64,000 bases of DNA from Nothopassalora personata (GCA_033816765.1 CM066296.1:1798001-1862000); one strand, 5' to 3'; shown: positions 11,448 to 21,960, numbered from the stretch's first letter. Notes: a model not told the origin generated them from the letters alone. Program-made: numbers and translations.

Positions 11448-11514
11448 CGTGTTGCATAGTCTTTGACTCAAATAGCACGTTAATGGAATAATCAATCAAT
11501 ATAGCGCTCCGAGT

Positions 11515-12015
11515 TAGAGGACTTAGAGCAAGACCGGAATTAGGTATAGGTTTGAGTAGTAAGCCCTACGCTACTAGCTCCCGATCCGCCGCTTCCTCCT
11601 CCTCGATCTCTCGCTCCTCGAGAGCACGACCCTCCTCTACCTTACGGTCAATAGCATCTAATTGCTTCCGAAGACGCATCTCCTTCGTATACGCCTCTAT
11701 TATTTTCGCTAAAGCCCCCGAAAGAGCCTCCTTCGCACGATCGAGATCGGCTAATAACTTCTTTCGCTAATCCCCGAGCTTTTTCCACTCTACCTTAGTT
11801 ACCTTCGCATCGTACCGCGCTACGTTACTAAGATAGTAATAAGAACACTTTCCGCACGAGATATACATACGGTATACTAGGTTATTCTTCGTACACCGAG
11901 AACAAGGCTTTATAACTTCTTCTCCGAGGCGATAGACGCGGTTTACGCGGTTCTTTCGCTTTTAAGTAGATAACGCGTCTAAGGGCAAGATAAGAGTAGG
12001 AAGAAGAGAAGACAT
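11515..12015 (-). pseudogene. Antisense accessory ORF of gypsy-1: Cys motif plus coiled coil
   Basis: Read from the ATG at 12015-12013 on the minus strand, the frame gives a basic segment, then PCSRCTKNNLVY...SCGKC...RYD. This is C-x2-C-x6-[C/Y]-x5-C-x2-C-x10-[C/Y], with the two Tyr probably RIPped Cys. A long charged coiled coil follows (RKKLLADLDRAKEALSGAL..., about 11560-11770). Only about three in-frame stops interrupt it, in the TAA/TAG class RIP creates. It runs opposite to pol, between the chromodomain and the 3' LTR, and a similar ORF sits at the same place in gypsy-2. It resembles a widespread class of fungal hypothetical proteins; function unknown. Confidence 0.6.
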
Positions 12016-12079
12016 CCTTACCTATAGATAAAGTAGGAAACGTTAAGGTTATAACTAGTCTCGGGACGAGACTAGGCCG

Positions 12080-12091
12080 GAAGGGGGATAG
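12080..12091 (+). promoter_or_regulatory. Gypsy-1 polypurine tract
   Basis: GAAGGGGGATAG lies directly upstream of the 3' LTR, the position and composition expected for the plus-strand primer. Confidence 0.7.
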
Positions 12092-12473
12092 TATTACGGT
12101 CTAAGCGCGATAGGCCTAAGGCTCCCCCGCGCTAGCACGTAACAACATTAGGATCCGTGTCTCGTAACATAGATCCCCTATATAGAGGATCTGTCGCTTC
12201 CTCGATAGACACTATAGACCCTTTAGATCTATAAGATCTATAGATAGACACTATAGATCTAGATAATGTATTCTTTATATTTAGGAACGTAGCAAAATGC
12301 CCTATAGCTTTTAAAGCGTTCAACTTATGTTATAACCTTACTAATTGGAATACACCTATTCTTATTAGTTATTACCTGCCTCCTATACTTTGTCTAGTAC
12401 TCTCTAAAGAAGCCCGATCTACGTAATAGACTATCTCCTTCTACAGTTAGCCTACCTACGGAGGTTTATAACA
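12092..12473 (+). repeat. Gypsy-1 3' LTR
   Basis: 382 bp, the partner of 3814-4195. It starts TATTACGG, the RIPped form of TGTTACGG, and is followed by the target duplication TAGAG. Confidence 0.9.
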
Positions 12474-12478
12474 TAGAG

Positions 12479-12982
12479 CTCTATACTAAATTTCTAAATG
12501 TATAGAAGTATATAGATCCTTACTAATTAGCTACTAAGCTAGTAGAACTAGTACATATATTCTTTAAGGATATCTAATTAGTATATACTATACTAGATGC
12601 TACGGCTATAGGTAGAGAGCTTATTAAGCTATAGTAGTTAAACGTAGATTATAGATAGCGGATGTATAACGTCTTTACTACTATAAGGTCTAAGGTAGTT
12701 ATCTACCTAATTAGAACTATAACTAAGCTAGGCTAAGAGCTTATATATAGTGAATCTATCCTTAGAGCTATGTACTTAGTACTAAAGAGGTAGTATAGAC
12801 TAGATAATATTCTATAAAAGAGATAACTTACACTTAAGCTATCTAGGTATTAAAAGAGATAAGCCTAAAGGATTAATAATTAATCCTTAGATTAGCTAGT
12901 AATATAAGGTAAGATACTTAACTATAACTATACTAAATATAATAATCTTAGTAGGCACTTTCTACTCGCTATATAGAAGTAG
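12479..12982 (+). pseudogene. RIPped fragment of the old copia-type element, middle part
   Basis: The piece lies between gypsy-1 and gypsy-2 and is AT-rich with dense stops. Joined across gypsy-2 it continues into 19998 onward, where a copia integrase is recognisable, so by position it would be gag or early pol. No domain can be named with confidence. Confidence 0.35.
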
Positions 12983-12987
12983 GTACC

Positions 12988-13391
12988 TATTAGGTTTAGT
13001 ATAACCTAATAATATTACAAGTTAAGAAGACAAGCTTAATCGGGTTTGTTCTCGGGCCGATAGGAAGTTAAGGGAGAGTAATAAAGCAGTAGCTGTCTTA
13101 TCTCGTAGAGACTAAGTAGTAGCAAGGTAGAGGTTAGGTAGTAGTATATTCTAAATAGTAATATTGAATAGTAAGTTAAACGCATCGAAACTATAAGGGA
13201 TTCTTAGCGTTCCTAAATATAAAGGAGATTTATAGATCTCGGTAATTAGTCTAATTAGTCTAAGCATAAGTAGTCTAATTAGTCTAAGCATAAGTAGTCT
13301 AATTGCCCTAAGTCTAAGCGCTTAGGTAGGATAAGTTACGTGCTCGTCTCGTTATCGTAATTCTAGGGTCTATAGGAATCATTCCGTAACA
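12988..13391 (-). repeat. Gypsy-2 3' LTR
   Basis: It ends GGAATCATTCCGTAACA on the plus strand (TGTTACGGAATGATTCC as the LTR start on the minus strand). A less damaged relative is the solo LTR at 42501-42883. Confidence 0.9.
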
Positions 13392-13406
13392 CTACCCCCT
13401 TTTTAG
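13392..13406 (-). promoter_or_regulatory. Gypsy-2 polypurine tract
   Basis: On the minus strand AAAAAGGGGGTAG lies directly upstream of the 3' LTR. Confidence 0.7.
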
Positions 13407-13464
13407 CCTAGCTTCGTCCCGAAGCTCTATAAGCCGTTATTCTTTCTTATAGTAATAGTTAACT

Positions 13465-14020
13465 ATGTCTTCTTCCTCCTATAAACGCCGTTAACGACTT
13501 ACTCTAGATACTAAAACCTCTAGTATTGAAATAGCTCTATATACGAATTGTTAGAAGTCTCGATCCTTAGGCGCGGTAGTAAAGTGTATCGTAGGTTCTC
13601 GGTCTAGGAAGTGTTCGGCCTATATTCGAAAAGGCTATAAGGATTACGACGTACGTCTTTCTCGTCCGGAGTAGGAATGTCTTCGCGATTCGCGCGATAA
13701 GCTTAAGCTAGAGCTTAAGAGGATTAAAGAGGAGGAGGTACGGCTAAAGATACATAAGATTCGTCTTCGGAAATAGCTACGCTTAGCTAAGCGTCGTACC
13801 GACGACGCCGTCGCTAAGGAGTTAGAGGAACTCGAGGAGGAAGAGGCGCGTGAGGAGCTAGCGTCTCTTAAGTAGGCGTCGGGGGTAGAGGTGTCGCCTT
13901 CGCTAGTTTCTTTCTCGGATATCCTAGAGATACCCGTAAACGACTAGGCGGCACTCTCTAGGGCGGAGTCCTAGGGTAATTCCATAGGGGTAGAAACTTA
14001 TTAGGGTACTTATTTTATAA
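13465..14020 (+). pseudogene. Antisense accessory ORF of gypsy-2: Cys motif plus coiled coil
   Basis: From the ATG at 13465 the plus strand reads MSSSSYKRR, then YTNC-stop-KSRSLGAVVKC...SRKCSAYIRKGYKDYD, which keeps most of the Cys spacing of the gypsy-1 antisense ORF. A strongly charged coiled coil follows (KLKLELKRIKEEEVRLK, then ELEELEEEEAREEL, about 13690-13870) and an acidic Ser-rich tail. In-frame stops are only TAA/TAG. Gypsy-2 runs on the minus strand, so the ORF is again antisense and sits between pol and the 3' LTR. The end is uncertain. Confidence 0.6.
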
Positions 14021-14044
14021 GTTATGTCCCTATTCCTATTAATC

Positions 14045-14118
14045 GGCTAGGTAGCTTAGTAGTAGAGCGTAAGCTATCTACACTCTTAAGGTCGTAGGTT
14101 CGATTCCTACCCTAGTCG
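14045..14118 (+). tRNA. tRNA-like cloverleaf inside gypsy-2 (probable RIPped tRNA pseudogene)
   Basis: Acceptor GGCTAGG (14045-14051) pairs with CCTAGTC (14111-14117) with one G-T pair, followed by G. The D arm is GCTT-AGTAGTA-GAGC (54-57 with 65-68). The variable loop is AGGTC. The T arm is perfect: GTAGG-TTCGATT-CCTAC (14094-14110). The anticodon arm is poor: TAAG pairs with CTTA around an 11-nt loop (9 if a C-T mismatch is allowed), so no anticodon can be assigned. T-arm and variable-loop sequence resemble eukaryotic tRNA-Lys. It lies between the antisense ORF and the chromodomain of gypsy-2. Confidence 0.6.
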
Positions 14119-14189
14119 CTCGTTAGCCGTAAGATCGATTATTATTAGTCTATCGGCGGACCCATTTGTATTATTGTCTAATCTTTTGC

Positions 14190-17100
14190 TAATATTTTCG
14201 TAGGTGTTGTTTTAGTTCCTAGGTATTTTCTAATTCGTCGTATCCTTTCTACTTAACGTGGTATTACTAACCCTTTTTATCTAGGAATTTTTTAACTTTG
14301 AATTCGTTTTCTACTTCTAGCTCAAAATAGAAGCTTTCTTAGTAAGGTGTTTTAGCGTCCGCGGGTTCTAACTTAGAGATGTAGAAGACTAGGTAGATTT
14401 TTGCGTTAGGTAGTAGCCGTAGACAGTAGTTAACTAGTCCTATAACTTTATCGATAAAAAATGGTCCGACCTTAACGTAATCTAGTTTCTTAGTCTATCT
14501 TCTTATTCTTAAGTTTTTTATAAGGAGATAGACCTTATCCCCCTCTTTTAGTAGAGGTGCTATTTTTCTTATGTCTTACCGTTATTAAGACAGTTTATAT
14601 TATGTATCTTCGATTGCCTTACGTGTTTCTTTATGTACTTCCTTAAGAGTATCCGTCGTTACGATTGCTCTTTCGGCTTATAGGTAGGATCTAGGTGTTC
14701 CGAATAGGTTAGGATCTTTCCTAAAGTTTATATAAAATAGTATCGTTAAAGTTATCTCTAATTTATAGTTGTTTAGTACAATCTGCGCTATTAGCAGTAA
14801 TAAAACCTAGTTGTCTTATACGTAGTTAATGTAGTGTCGTAGATATTGTTCTAGCGTTTAGTTTATCCTTTTAGTTTATCCGTCTGTCTCCGGATAATAT
14901 ACTATTAATAGCTTATGTTTAATTCCGATCGTTCCTATAAGCGTCTTCTAGTAGTTCGATATAAATAGTTTGTCTCTATCCGTTATAAACGCTTAAGGGA
15001 ATCCGTAGTATCGGATAAGTCTATCTAGTACGAGGTATCTAAGCTATTCTACATTGTATGTTTCTAATATAGGAATAAAGTGTACGTATTTTATAAGTCT
15101 ATTAACTATAACTAGTATTATGTTATATAGTTATTTCGTAACTTAATCCCTTAACGGTAGGAGTTTTGTAATAAAGTCTATTATAACTTCGTCCTATGGT
15201 TTCGTCGGTAGTGTTCTAAACTGTAGGTAACCGTATTTTGTATGTCTCGTAGCCTTGTTTCGTTAGTAGTGTACGTATTGTTTAATGTAGCGTAATACCT
15301 TAAGTCTCATTTATAGGAATAAGAAGCTACGTTATATTAGGTCTATTGTCTTTAAAGTTCTAGGGTATCTATAAGTTGGTCCGTCGTAATATTGTCGTAT
15401 ATATTCCTCGTCTCGATCCTTTAGTACTTAGTATTTTCCTTACGATATAGGGAATTGTTCGTCCTTATCGCCTAATATCCGTACGATGTTATTAAATTCT
15501 CTTATGTTAGTACTAAGACTTCCGTCGGGGTTCGTCTTTAGTATTTTATGTTGCACTAGTTCTTTTCCTTCTATATAGTTGCTTCTTCGGCTTAGCGCGT
15601 CGGCGCGGCTATTCTCTCGTCCTAGAGTATATTTAATTTTAAACTTATATTATCCTAGTAGCTCCGACTAGCGGGCTTGCCTTTGGGTAAGTTCTTTCGT
15701 CGTCGTAAAGTACGTAAGATTCTTATAGTTAGAAAGAATCGTTAACTTTAGTAGGCCCTCGACATATACTCTCTAATGTTATATAGTAGCAATAATAGCT
15801 AGAAGCTCTTTATTATAGATATCGTAGTTGTATTCCGCTATAGTTACTTTCCGGGAGTAATAGGCTACTAGGTGTCTCTACCTATCGTATATCTATATAA
15901 AATACGCGCCTATTGCTATATTAGACGCATCGGTCTCGATGTAGACTTCCTTACTACTATCGAATAGTCGAAGCGTAGGGGCTAAAGCGCATTATTCCTT
16001 AAGTTTCTTAAACGCTTTAATCTATTCCTTTCCCTATTTCTAGGTAACGTCTTTTCTCGTAAGTATCGTTATTAGTGCTACTGTCTTTACGTAGTCCTTA
16101 ATGAATTTCCGGTTGTAGTTCGCTAGTCTAAGGAATAATTATACGTCCTTAACTGTTTTTAGTTCTAGCTATTCTCTAATTAACTGTGTCTTCGTAGGGT
16201 CGATTGCTATCCCTATAGTACTAATAATAAAGCCTACGAATTTAACTTCTTTCTTATAGAATTCGCATTTCTCGGGTACTGGTTTAAATCCTAAACGCGT
16301 AAGTCGTTCGAATACGTCCTAGACTTATTTTATATAATTCTAAAGGGATCCTTTCGTATAGACTAATATGTCGTCTATATAAGCGATAACGTATACATCG
16401 AGTAGGTCTCTAAGTGTCTCGTTAATAAGGTCCTAATAGGATGCGGGTACGTTAGTTAATTCTATTAGTATAACTAAGAATTCGTAAAGTCCGTATCTTG
16501 TTCTAAAAGCGGTTTTCTATTCTTCTCCTTCCGCTATCCGTATAGCGTAGAAGGCATCTCGTAGGTTAATCTTCGTATACTAGTCTAATCCAGTTAATCT
16601 ATCTTATACTTCTTCGATGTTAGGTAGCGGGTATTAGTTCTTAATCGTAATCTCGTTTAACTTCCTATAGTCTTATACGAGTCGTAACTTCCCGTTTACT
16701 TTTAGAACGAACATATATAGAGTTCCTATACTTAAGGTAGATCTTCTTATCTATCCTTTAGCTAGCTTCTCCTTTAGCTATTCTCGTAGGGTCTATAGCT
16801 CTTTCTTAGACATTTAGTATAGGGGTCCCTATAGAGGCTCTTTCCCTAGCTAAATGTTTATCTTATAATCCTATAGTTAGTACTTAGGTAAGGTATCCTT
16901 ACCTCTTTCCTCTTTAAAGAGTCGCGACTACTTACGATACTCCTTAGGAATACTTAACTCTAAGATGTTAGTATTCTTCGATAGTGCGTTACTTTAATTA
17001 CTACTAGTAACTTCGTAACCCGGCGGCCCTACGCTAGTATCTATCCCGGTCAAAGGTAGTTCTTCTATCCTTCTAGTCGGCGTAAGCTATATCTCGTTTA

Positions 17101-17600
17101 GCTATTTCCTTACCTTATCTACTAGTAAACGCTACTACTACGTAGGCTAAATGTCGATAACGTAATCGCATTCCCTAAATGTAAGTACTCCTCTTCTCTA
17201 GTTGATAACTAGATTATGCTTTCTTAACTAAGGTATACCTAATACGATATTATAACTAGCTATGTCGGTAACATCTAAGATAATTTCCTCGTAGTACCGT
17301 TAGATAGCAAGTAGTAGCGGTATCGTCTCGCGCTCTATACTAGGTAATGATAATCCGTCTACCGCGATTAATTTATAACCCTCTTTCTTCTTATAGGTAG
17401 CGATCCTATGTCTTATAATAAATAATTCGGAGGTAAAGTTCCCGCTTACTCCGGAATCTATTATAGCATCTATCTTATACCCGTTAACGATAATCTTAGT
17501 TCAAAATACTATTATCGTTAGTAATGCTTAAGCCTTTTCTATATCGTATAACTCCCTTCGGTCGCTTATTCCTAGGGAGTTAATCCTTTTCCCTATTCGT
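14190..17600 (-). pseudogene. Gypsy-2 Pol remnant (PR-RT-RH-IN-chromodomain)
   Basis: The catalytic YIDDILVY is intact on the minus strand (YIDD codons at 16381-16370), in the same frame as RT sequence between 17000 and 16300. RNase H and integrase follow toward lower coordinates. The chromodomain at about 14310-14200 reads ENEFKVKKFLDKKG...KGYDELENT, close to that of gypsy-1. Stops are mostly TAG. Confidence 0.85.
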
Positions 17601-18599
17601 ATATAGAACGTCGTACTTCGTGTCTCGAGGCCTCCGCTTAAATCTAGCGCGGGCCTTTCTATATCCGCACCTTTATTTAGTAACATTCCTAGACCTTCTA
17701 CGTTTCTAAGTAGAGTGCGCGTACGTGTTACACTACGTTACGTAATTTATTTAATATAAATGTTCCTAACGGTATAAGGTATCCGGTTCCTATTATTCGG
17801 CTCCCTATCGGTAGTCGTTCTATAATAGCGGTTACTGAATTCTCGGTTGTTTCTATAAGTAGGTATCCCTAGGCTATGCCTCGTAGGGTATCGAGTGTCT
17901 TATTAAACTTAATAGAGTGTAGCATTCTTCGTCCGCCTATCTTAGGTAGAAATTCTTCGTGCCTTCTTTATAGGTGTACGATTATATTATATAATTTCTT
18001 AGGTACATTAATCGTAAAGGTTAGTTCTTTATTATTATCGTTAGTATCGCTCTCTTCTCCTTCGGAGGAATCTTCTTCGCTTAATCCTTCCGGATCCTAA
18101 TCTTCCTCGATAGTATCTAGCCCGGTAGTTTCTTAACTTTCTTCCTATAGTTCTAGTAACTACGATCCGTTCTATCCTAGGTCTTAGGTTTCTCTATCGC
18201 TTCTATTATCGTTAAAGTAGAATTCGTCGATGTCTACTTCTCGGAGCGTAGCGCTTTACCTATACGTTGCTCCTAGGGTTCCTCTTAGTTACTAAGGCTA
18301 ATACCCTACGCCTAATTTCGCGGCGTAGTAAACTTAATACGAGTCTTAGTAACAGAATCGCTAATAAAGGCTTCTATAACTATTTCGAGATTTAGATTCA
18401 ACCTCGTAATCGACTCTTCGTACTATTATATTAAACTGTTATAGTTGGTTCTTCGCATTAAATAGAATAACTACTATTTACTACCTATAGTATCCTCCTC
18501 GTCCTTCTAAGGGGTCTAGGAGAGACGTCGTGCTTCTATTACTAGCTCTCTCCCCTACTCTCCGAGTATAGTCGGTATCTCCTCGTAATCTAACGCTAC

Positions 18600-19570
18600 T
18601 CTTAGATTTACTAGTTCGGGGTTGTATTATGTTAAACTGTTCGCGGCGTACTATATTCTTACCGCGGTAGTCCCTTACTAGGTAGCTAGGTTTACTATAT
18701 CCGTAGTAAGTTCGTGTTTCTTTTGAACTCCGGGATGCTCTATTCCCGTTACTATTCCTAATCTTACGACCTTTCTTAGTAACGTCGAGCTCTATTAGCT
18801 ATAGTCCGTAGTATAGTTTGTCCCTAGGCTTATTATTATAGTTGTCGTAGAAGCCTCTATTACGGTTATCGTAGCCTAGTATATATCTAGCCTTTCCGGA
18901 TACCTTAGAGTCGTATCGTCGTTCTATAGCTCTCTCGTAGAGCTTATCGTTAAGATTAATCGTAACTCTAACGAGGTCGCCTAAGCTATCGATCTTCCGA
19001 CCGTCCCTTATTAACTCGTCCTTAATATGCTCCTTTAGTCCTCTTCGGTACATAACTTAAAGTGCTTCGTCGTCCTAATCGGTAAGTTACGCGTATTCCT
19101 AGAATTTAGTAGCATATTCGGTAGTAGATGTCTTCTAGGTTAAATGCTAAATAATACGAACGGTAGTAGCGATCTTATTAGAGATACTAAAGACGCTCTT
19201 TATAGCATACTTAAGATAGTTATATAACCTAAAGATTCCGTCGACATTGTCTTCTCCGTTACTATCTAGGTATTTCCTAAGGAATAGCTTAACCTAATGC
19301 TATGCTCGTCCTCTTAAGAAGGTAGTAGTAAAGATAGGCTTAAAGTTATTAGCTATAGAGTTAAATAAGAAGTATATATCTATCTAAGAGACCTAAGTGT
19401 CGAACTTGTCTCGGTCACTATAGTAGTATTCTAGCTTACTAACCTTAAGGGTGTCGTTGCCTATATAAGTAGCTAAGGCATTAATAGCATCGTTCGCGAT
19501 CTAAGGTCGTCGGGCTCTACTTACTTTACTAGGGGCGGGTATTCCCCGTTTACTCTATTGGTCTTCTATC
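18600..19570 (-). pseudogene. Gypsy-2 Gag remnant
   Basis: The longest open piece (19053-18799) reads MYRRGLKEHIKDELIRDG...LVRVTINLNDKLYERAIERR, which matches the Retrotrans_gag pattern (FREGLKDSVKAEL...AIHLDDQLYE in gypsy-1). A basic, Tyr- and Asn-rich region follows. The acidic stretch at 18,060-18,130 corresponds to the acidic linker of gypsy-1, but the linker is about 0.9 kb shorter here. Confidence 0.7.
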
Positions 19571-19574
19571 GTAG

Positions 19575-19587
19575 AGGGCGTTTAAAG
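19575..19587 (-). promoter_or_regulatory. Gypsy-2 putative primer-binding/priming region
   Basis: CTTTAAACGCCCT on the minus strand lies next to the 5' LTR, the counterpart of CTTTAAATGCCCT in gypsy-1. Confidence 0.4.
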
Positions 19588-19588
19588 C

Positions 19589-19992
19589 TATTAGGTTTAG
19601 TATAACCTAATAATATTGTAAGTTAAGAAGATAAGCTTAATCGGGTTTGTTCTTAGGCTAATAGGAAGTTAAGGGAGAGTAATAAAGTAGTAGCTATCTT
19701 GTCTCGTAGAGACTAAGTAGTAGTAAGGTAGAGGTTAGGTAGTAGTGTATTCTAAATAGTAATATTAAATAGTAAGTTAAACGTATCGAAACTATAAGGG
19801 ATTCTTAGCGTTCCTAAATACAAAGGAGATTTATAGATCTCGGTAATTAGTCTAATTAGTCTAAGCATAAGTAGTCTAATTAGTCTAAGCATAAGTAGTC
19901 TAATCGCCCTAAGTCTAAGCGCTTAGGTAGGATAAGTTACGTGCTCGTCTCGTTATCGTAATTCTAGGGTCCATAGGAATCATTCCGTAACA
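19589..19992 (-). repeat. Gypsy-2 5' LTR
   Basis: 404 bp, nearly the same as 12988-13391, and followed by the target duplication GTACC. Confidence 0.9.
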
Positions 19993-19997
19993 GTACC

Positions 19998-21960
19998 TAG
20001 TTACGGAGACTCTCTATATAATAAGTAGAAGCTTAACTAGGACTATCTAAGCTTACTAAGTAATATCTTAAGTAGATATACAATATTGTACTAACGTACT
20101 AATCTACCTTTATAATCTTTACTAATAAATTCTCTACTAAAGCAGAACTAGTAGAACCTACTAAGTAATAAGAGGACGGGTAAATAGATAAAACTCCTAT
20201 ATAGGGTAAAAAGAGTAACACACCTAAATTAACAAAAGTAGTCCGAAGATCCTATTTACTATCTATTATAGAGTATATAGTTTAGCTAAAGCCTATAAAG
20301 TAAAGAATAGAATATAGTCTATTAGATTAATTAGACTCTATAGTTATATAGCTATAGACTTAGCTAAATTTAAGCTACCTATAATAGTAACTAATAGCTA
20401 GTCTACTTCTATAATCTAGAGACCTATAGATACTTCTAGTTTACTACTAAAATGAGAACTAATAGTTAGTCCTATCTTACTTTAATAATCTATTAAGATT
20501 TATTAACTTTATAGAGCGTAGGATTATTTACTTCTATAGTAATAATACGTTAGCTATTAGTACAATCTTCTACTTAGTAATAAATAGTAATAATATTACT
20601 TAGTGACCTACTTTAGATTATAGTCTATAGTAGGATCTAGTAGAGACAGGTAGTACTCTTATTATTACTATAGTACGTACAATATAGATCTATACTAATA
20701 TACCTAAGAAGTTATAGCTAGAGTATATAGTAGTAGTATACTATATTCTCTAGAGATTACTAATCTTATTAAAAGAATAGAAAAAACTCTTCCAGTTAGT
20801 AATAGATTATATACTAAACGTTAAGTATATAGTAGTATATAGGTACCTAGCCTCTATATAGCCTAAATTAGTCTAGTAAGACTAAGAAGCTTAAGGAGCG
20901 AGTTTTTATTAGATGTCTAGTTAGGTACGACTCTACTAATATCTATTAAATATAGGATCTATCTAGAAATAGGATTATTAGGATAAAGAAAGTACTCTTT
21001 AAAAAGACTACGTTCTATAACCTATCTATATTAATAGTAGGATCTACTACGCCTATTAAAGATATAGTAATAGTAGAACCGGCTAAAGAGCCTAAATGAT
21101 ACTATAATCTATATATAGCTTACTACGAGATAGTATAGGCTAAGGGGGTAGAAGAGCTAGCTTATTAGTAGCCTATATACTAAAACCCTCGTAATTAGGT
21201 AGAAGAATAGGCCTAGCCTACCTATTAAAAATACACCTATTAGTAAAGGTTATACTAAACCTAATATCTACCTATCTACCTATCTACCTATCTACCTATC
21301 TACCTATCTACCTATCTACCTATCTACCTATCTACCTATCTACCTATCTACCTATCTACCTATCTACCTATCTTCCTATATACCTAGAGTAGCTAAGTTA
21401 TTCTTATTATACTAGTAACTTTAGTATATAACTATTCTATCTACTAGAAGATATATAAGGTTATAGGTTTAAGTTATAAGAGTAAAATCTATTATATCTA
21501 TTATTAGTCTACTTAAATATAAGTACTAAGAGAATATAGTATAATCTAAGTATAGTTAGACTATAGTCTATTAAATTTAAGGTATTAGCTACTAAGAGTT
21601 AGGTAACTTCAATTAGTAACCTATAATTATTTTATTTATAGTATTTTTAACTCTAAAAAATATATATAATTTACTATTTACTTTAAGTGTACCTAATAAA
21701 TAAACCTAAATTAAGTAATTCTAATTGATCTACTAGTAACGTGTTATAAGTATTAATTAGTTAGCTAATTATTTAGTTAAATTATTTAGATACTAGGTAT
21801 AGGTTCTCAGTCTCTAATAGGTAGTATAGGCTTAATCTATAAGCTTAAGGTAGACATTAGTTAGCTTAGTTAGATACTACGAGAGTATAGATAAGACGAA
21901 GGTAATATTAGAACGAGTATATATAGCCGTAAAGTTAAGAGATCTAATATAGTATTAAAC
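19998..21960 (+). mobile_element. Old copia-type element, integrase part and 3' end, RIPped
   Basis: Around 20,890-21,010 the plus frame reads KERVFIRCLVRYDSTNIYQIQ...NRIIRIKKVLF, the C-terminal integrase segment of Ty1/copia elements (usually 'GYDSTNIYRIW...NRVIR.RDV.F'). Upstream DNA (20,100-20,880) is consistent with the integrase core. No RT or RNase H is seen downstream, where an 8-bp tandem repeat and AT-rich DNA follow, so the element appears truncated or decayed beyond reading. Gypsy-1 and gypsy-2 both inserted into it. Confidence 0.55.
21269..21372. repeat. Tandem repeat (TACCTATC)13
   Basis: Thirteen perfect 8-bp units, downstream of the copia integrase remnant. Unit identity means it expanded after RIP or carries no RIP target: it contains no CA or TG. 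Confidence 0.9.

Larger units (their letters stand above)
10739..11500 (+). mobile_element. Ribozyme-headed non-LTR retroposon, copy 1
   Basis: This 762-bp unit is identical, base for base as I compared it, to 43611-44372. Its 12-13 bp target duplication (ATAGCGCTCCGA at 10727-10738 and 11501-11512, plus a shared next G) and its 3' end ATCAATCAAT fit target-primed retroposition (LINE/SINE type), not a DNA transposon or an LTR. It lacks the CA/TG depletion of the gypsy-1 DNA around it, so it inserted after that DNA was RIPped. The longest open frames (up to 145 codons, - strand) look non-genic. Internal features are a 5' HDV-like fold, two near-repeats at 10995-11031 and 11043-11080, and 3' stem-loops at 11354-11368 and 11430-11447. 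It is probably non-autonomous. Confidence 0.85.
3814..12473 (+). mobile_element. Gypsy-1: full-length chromodomain Ty3/gypsy retrotransposon, RIPped
   Basis: Two 382-bp LTRs (3814-4195 and 12092-12473) enclose gag, protease, RT, RNase H, integrase and chromodomain in that order on the plus strand. The element is flanked by the 5-bp target duplication TAGAG (3809-3813 and 12474-12478). It is 8660 bp long, of which about 775 bp is a later retroposon insertion (10739-11500 plus one TSD copy). Stops from RIP occur throughout. The pol order and chromodomain place it among the chromoviruses. Confidence 0.9.
12988..19992 (-). mobile_element. Gypsy-2: full-length chromodomain Ty3/gypsy retrotransposon, RIPped
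   Basis: Two 404-bp LTRs (12988-13391 and 19589-19992) flank a minus-strand gag-pol, with the target duplication GTACC at 12983-12987 and 19993-19997. Total length is 7005 bp. The chromodomain, priming region and antisense ORF match the layout of gypsy-1, so the two are related families. RIP stops occur throughout. Confidence 0.9.

Noticed and set aside
14045..14118. Functional tRNA gene
   Set aside because: The anticodon arm is defective (enlarged loop, mismatch) and the D arm and surroundings show RIP-type changes.
21269..21372. CRISPR-like array
   Set aside because: Units are 8 bp with no spacers; simple tandem repeat in a eukaryotic genome.
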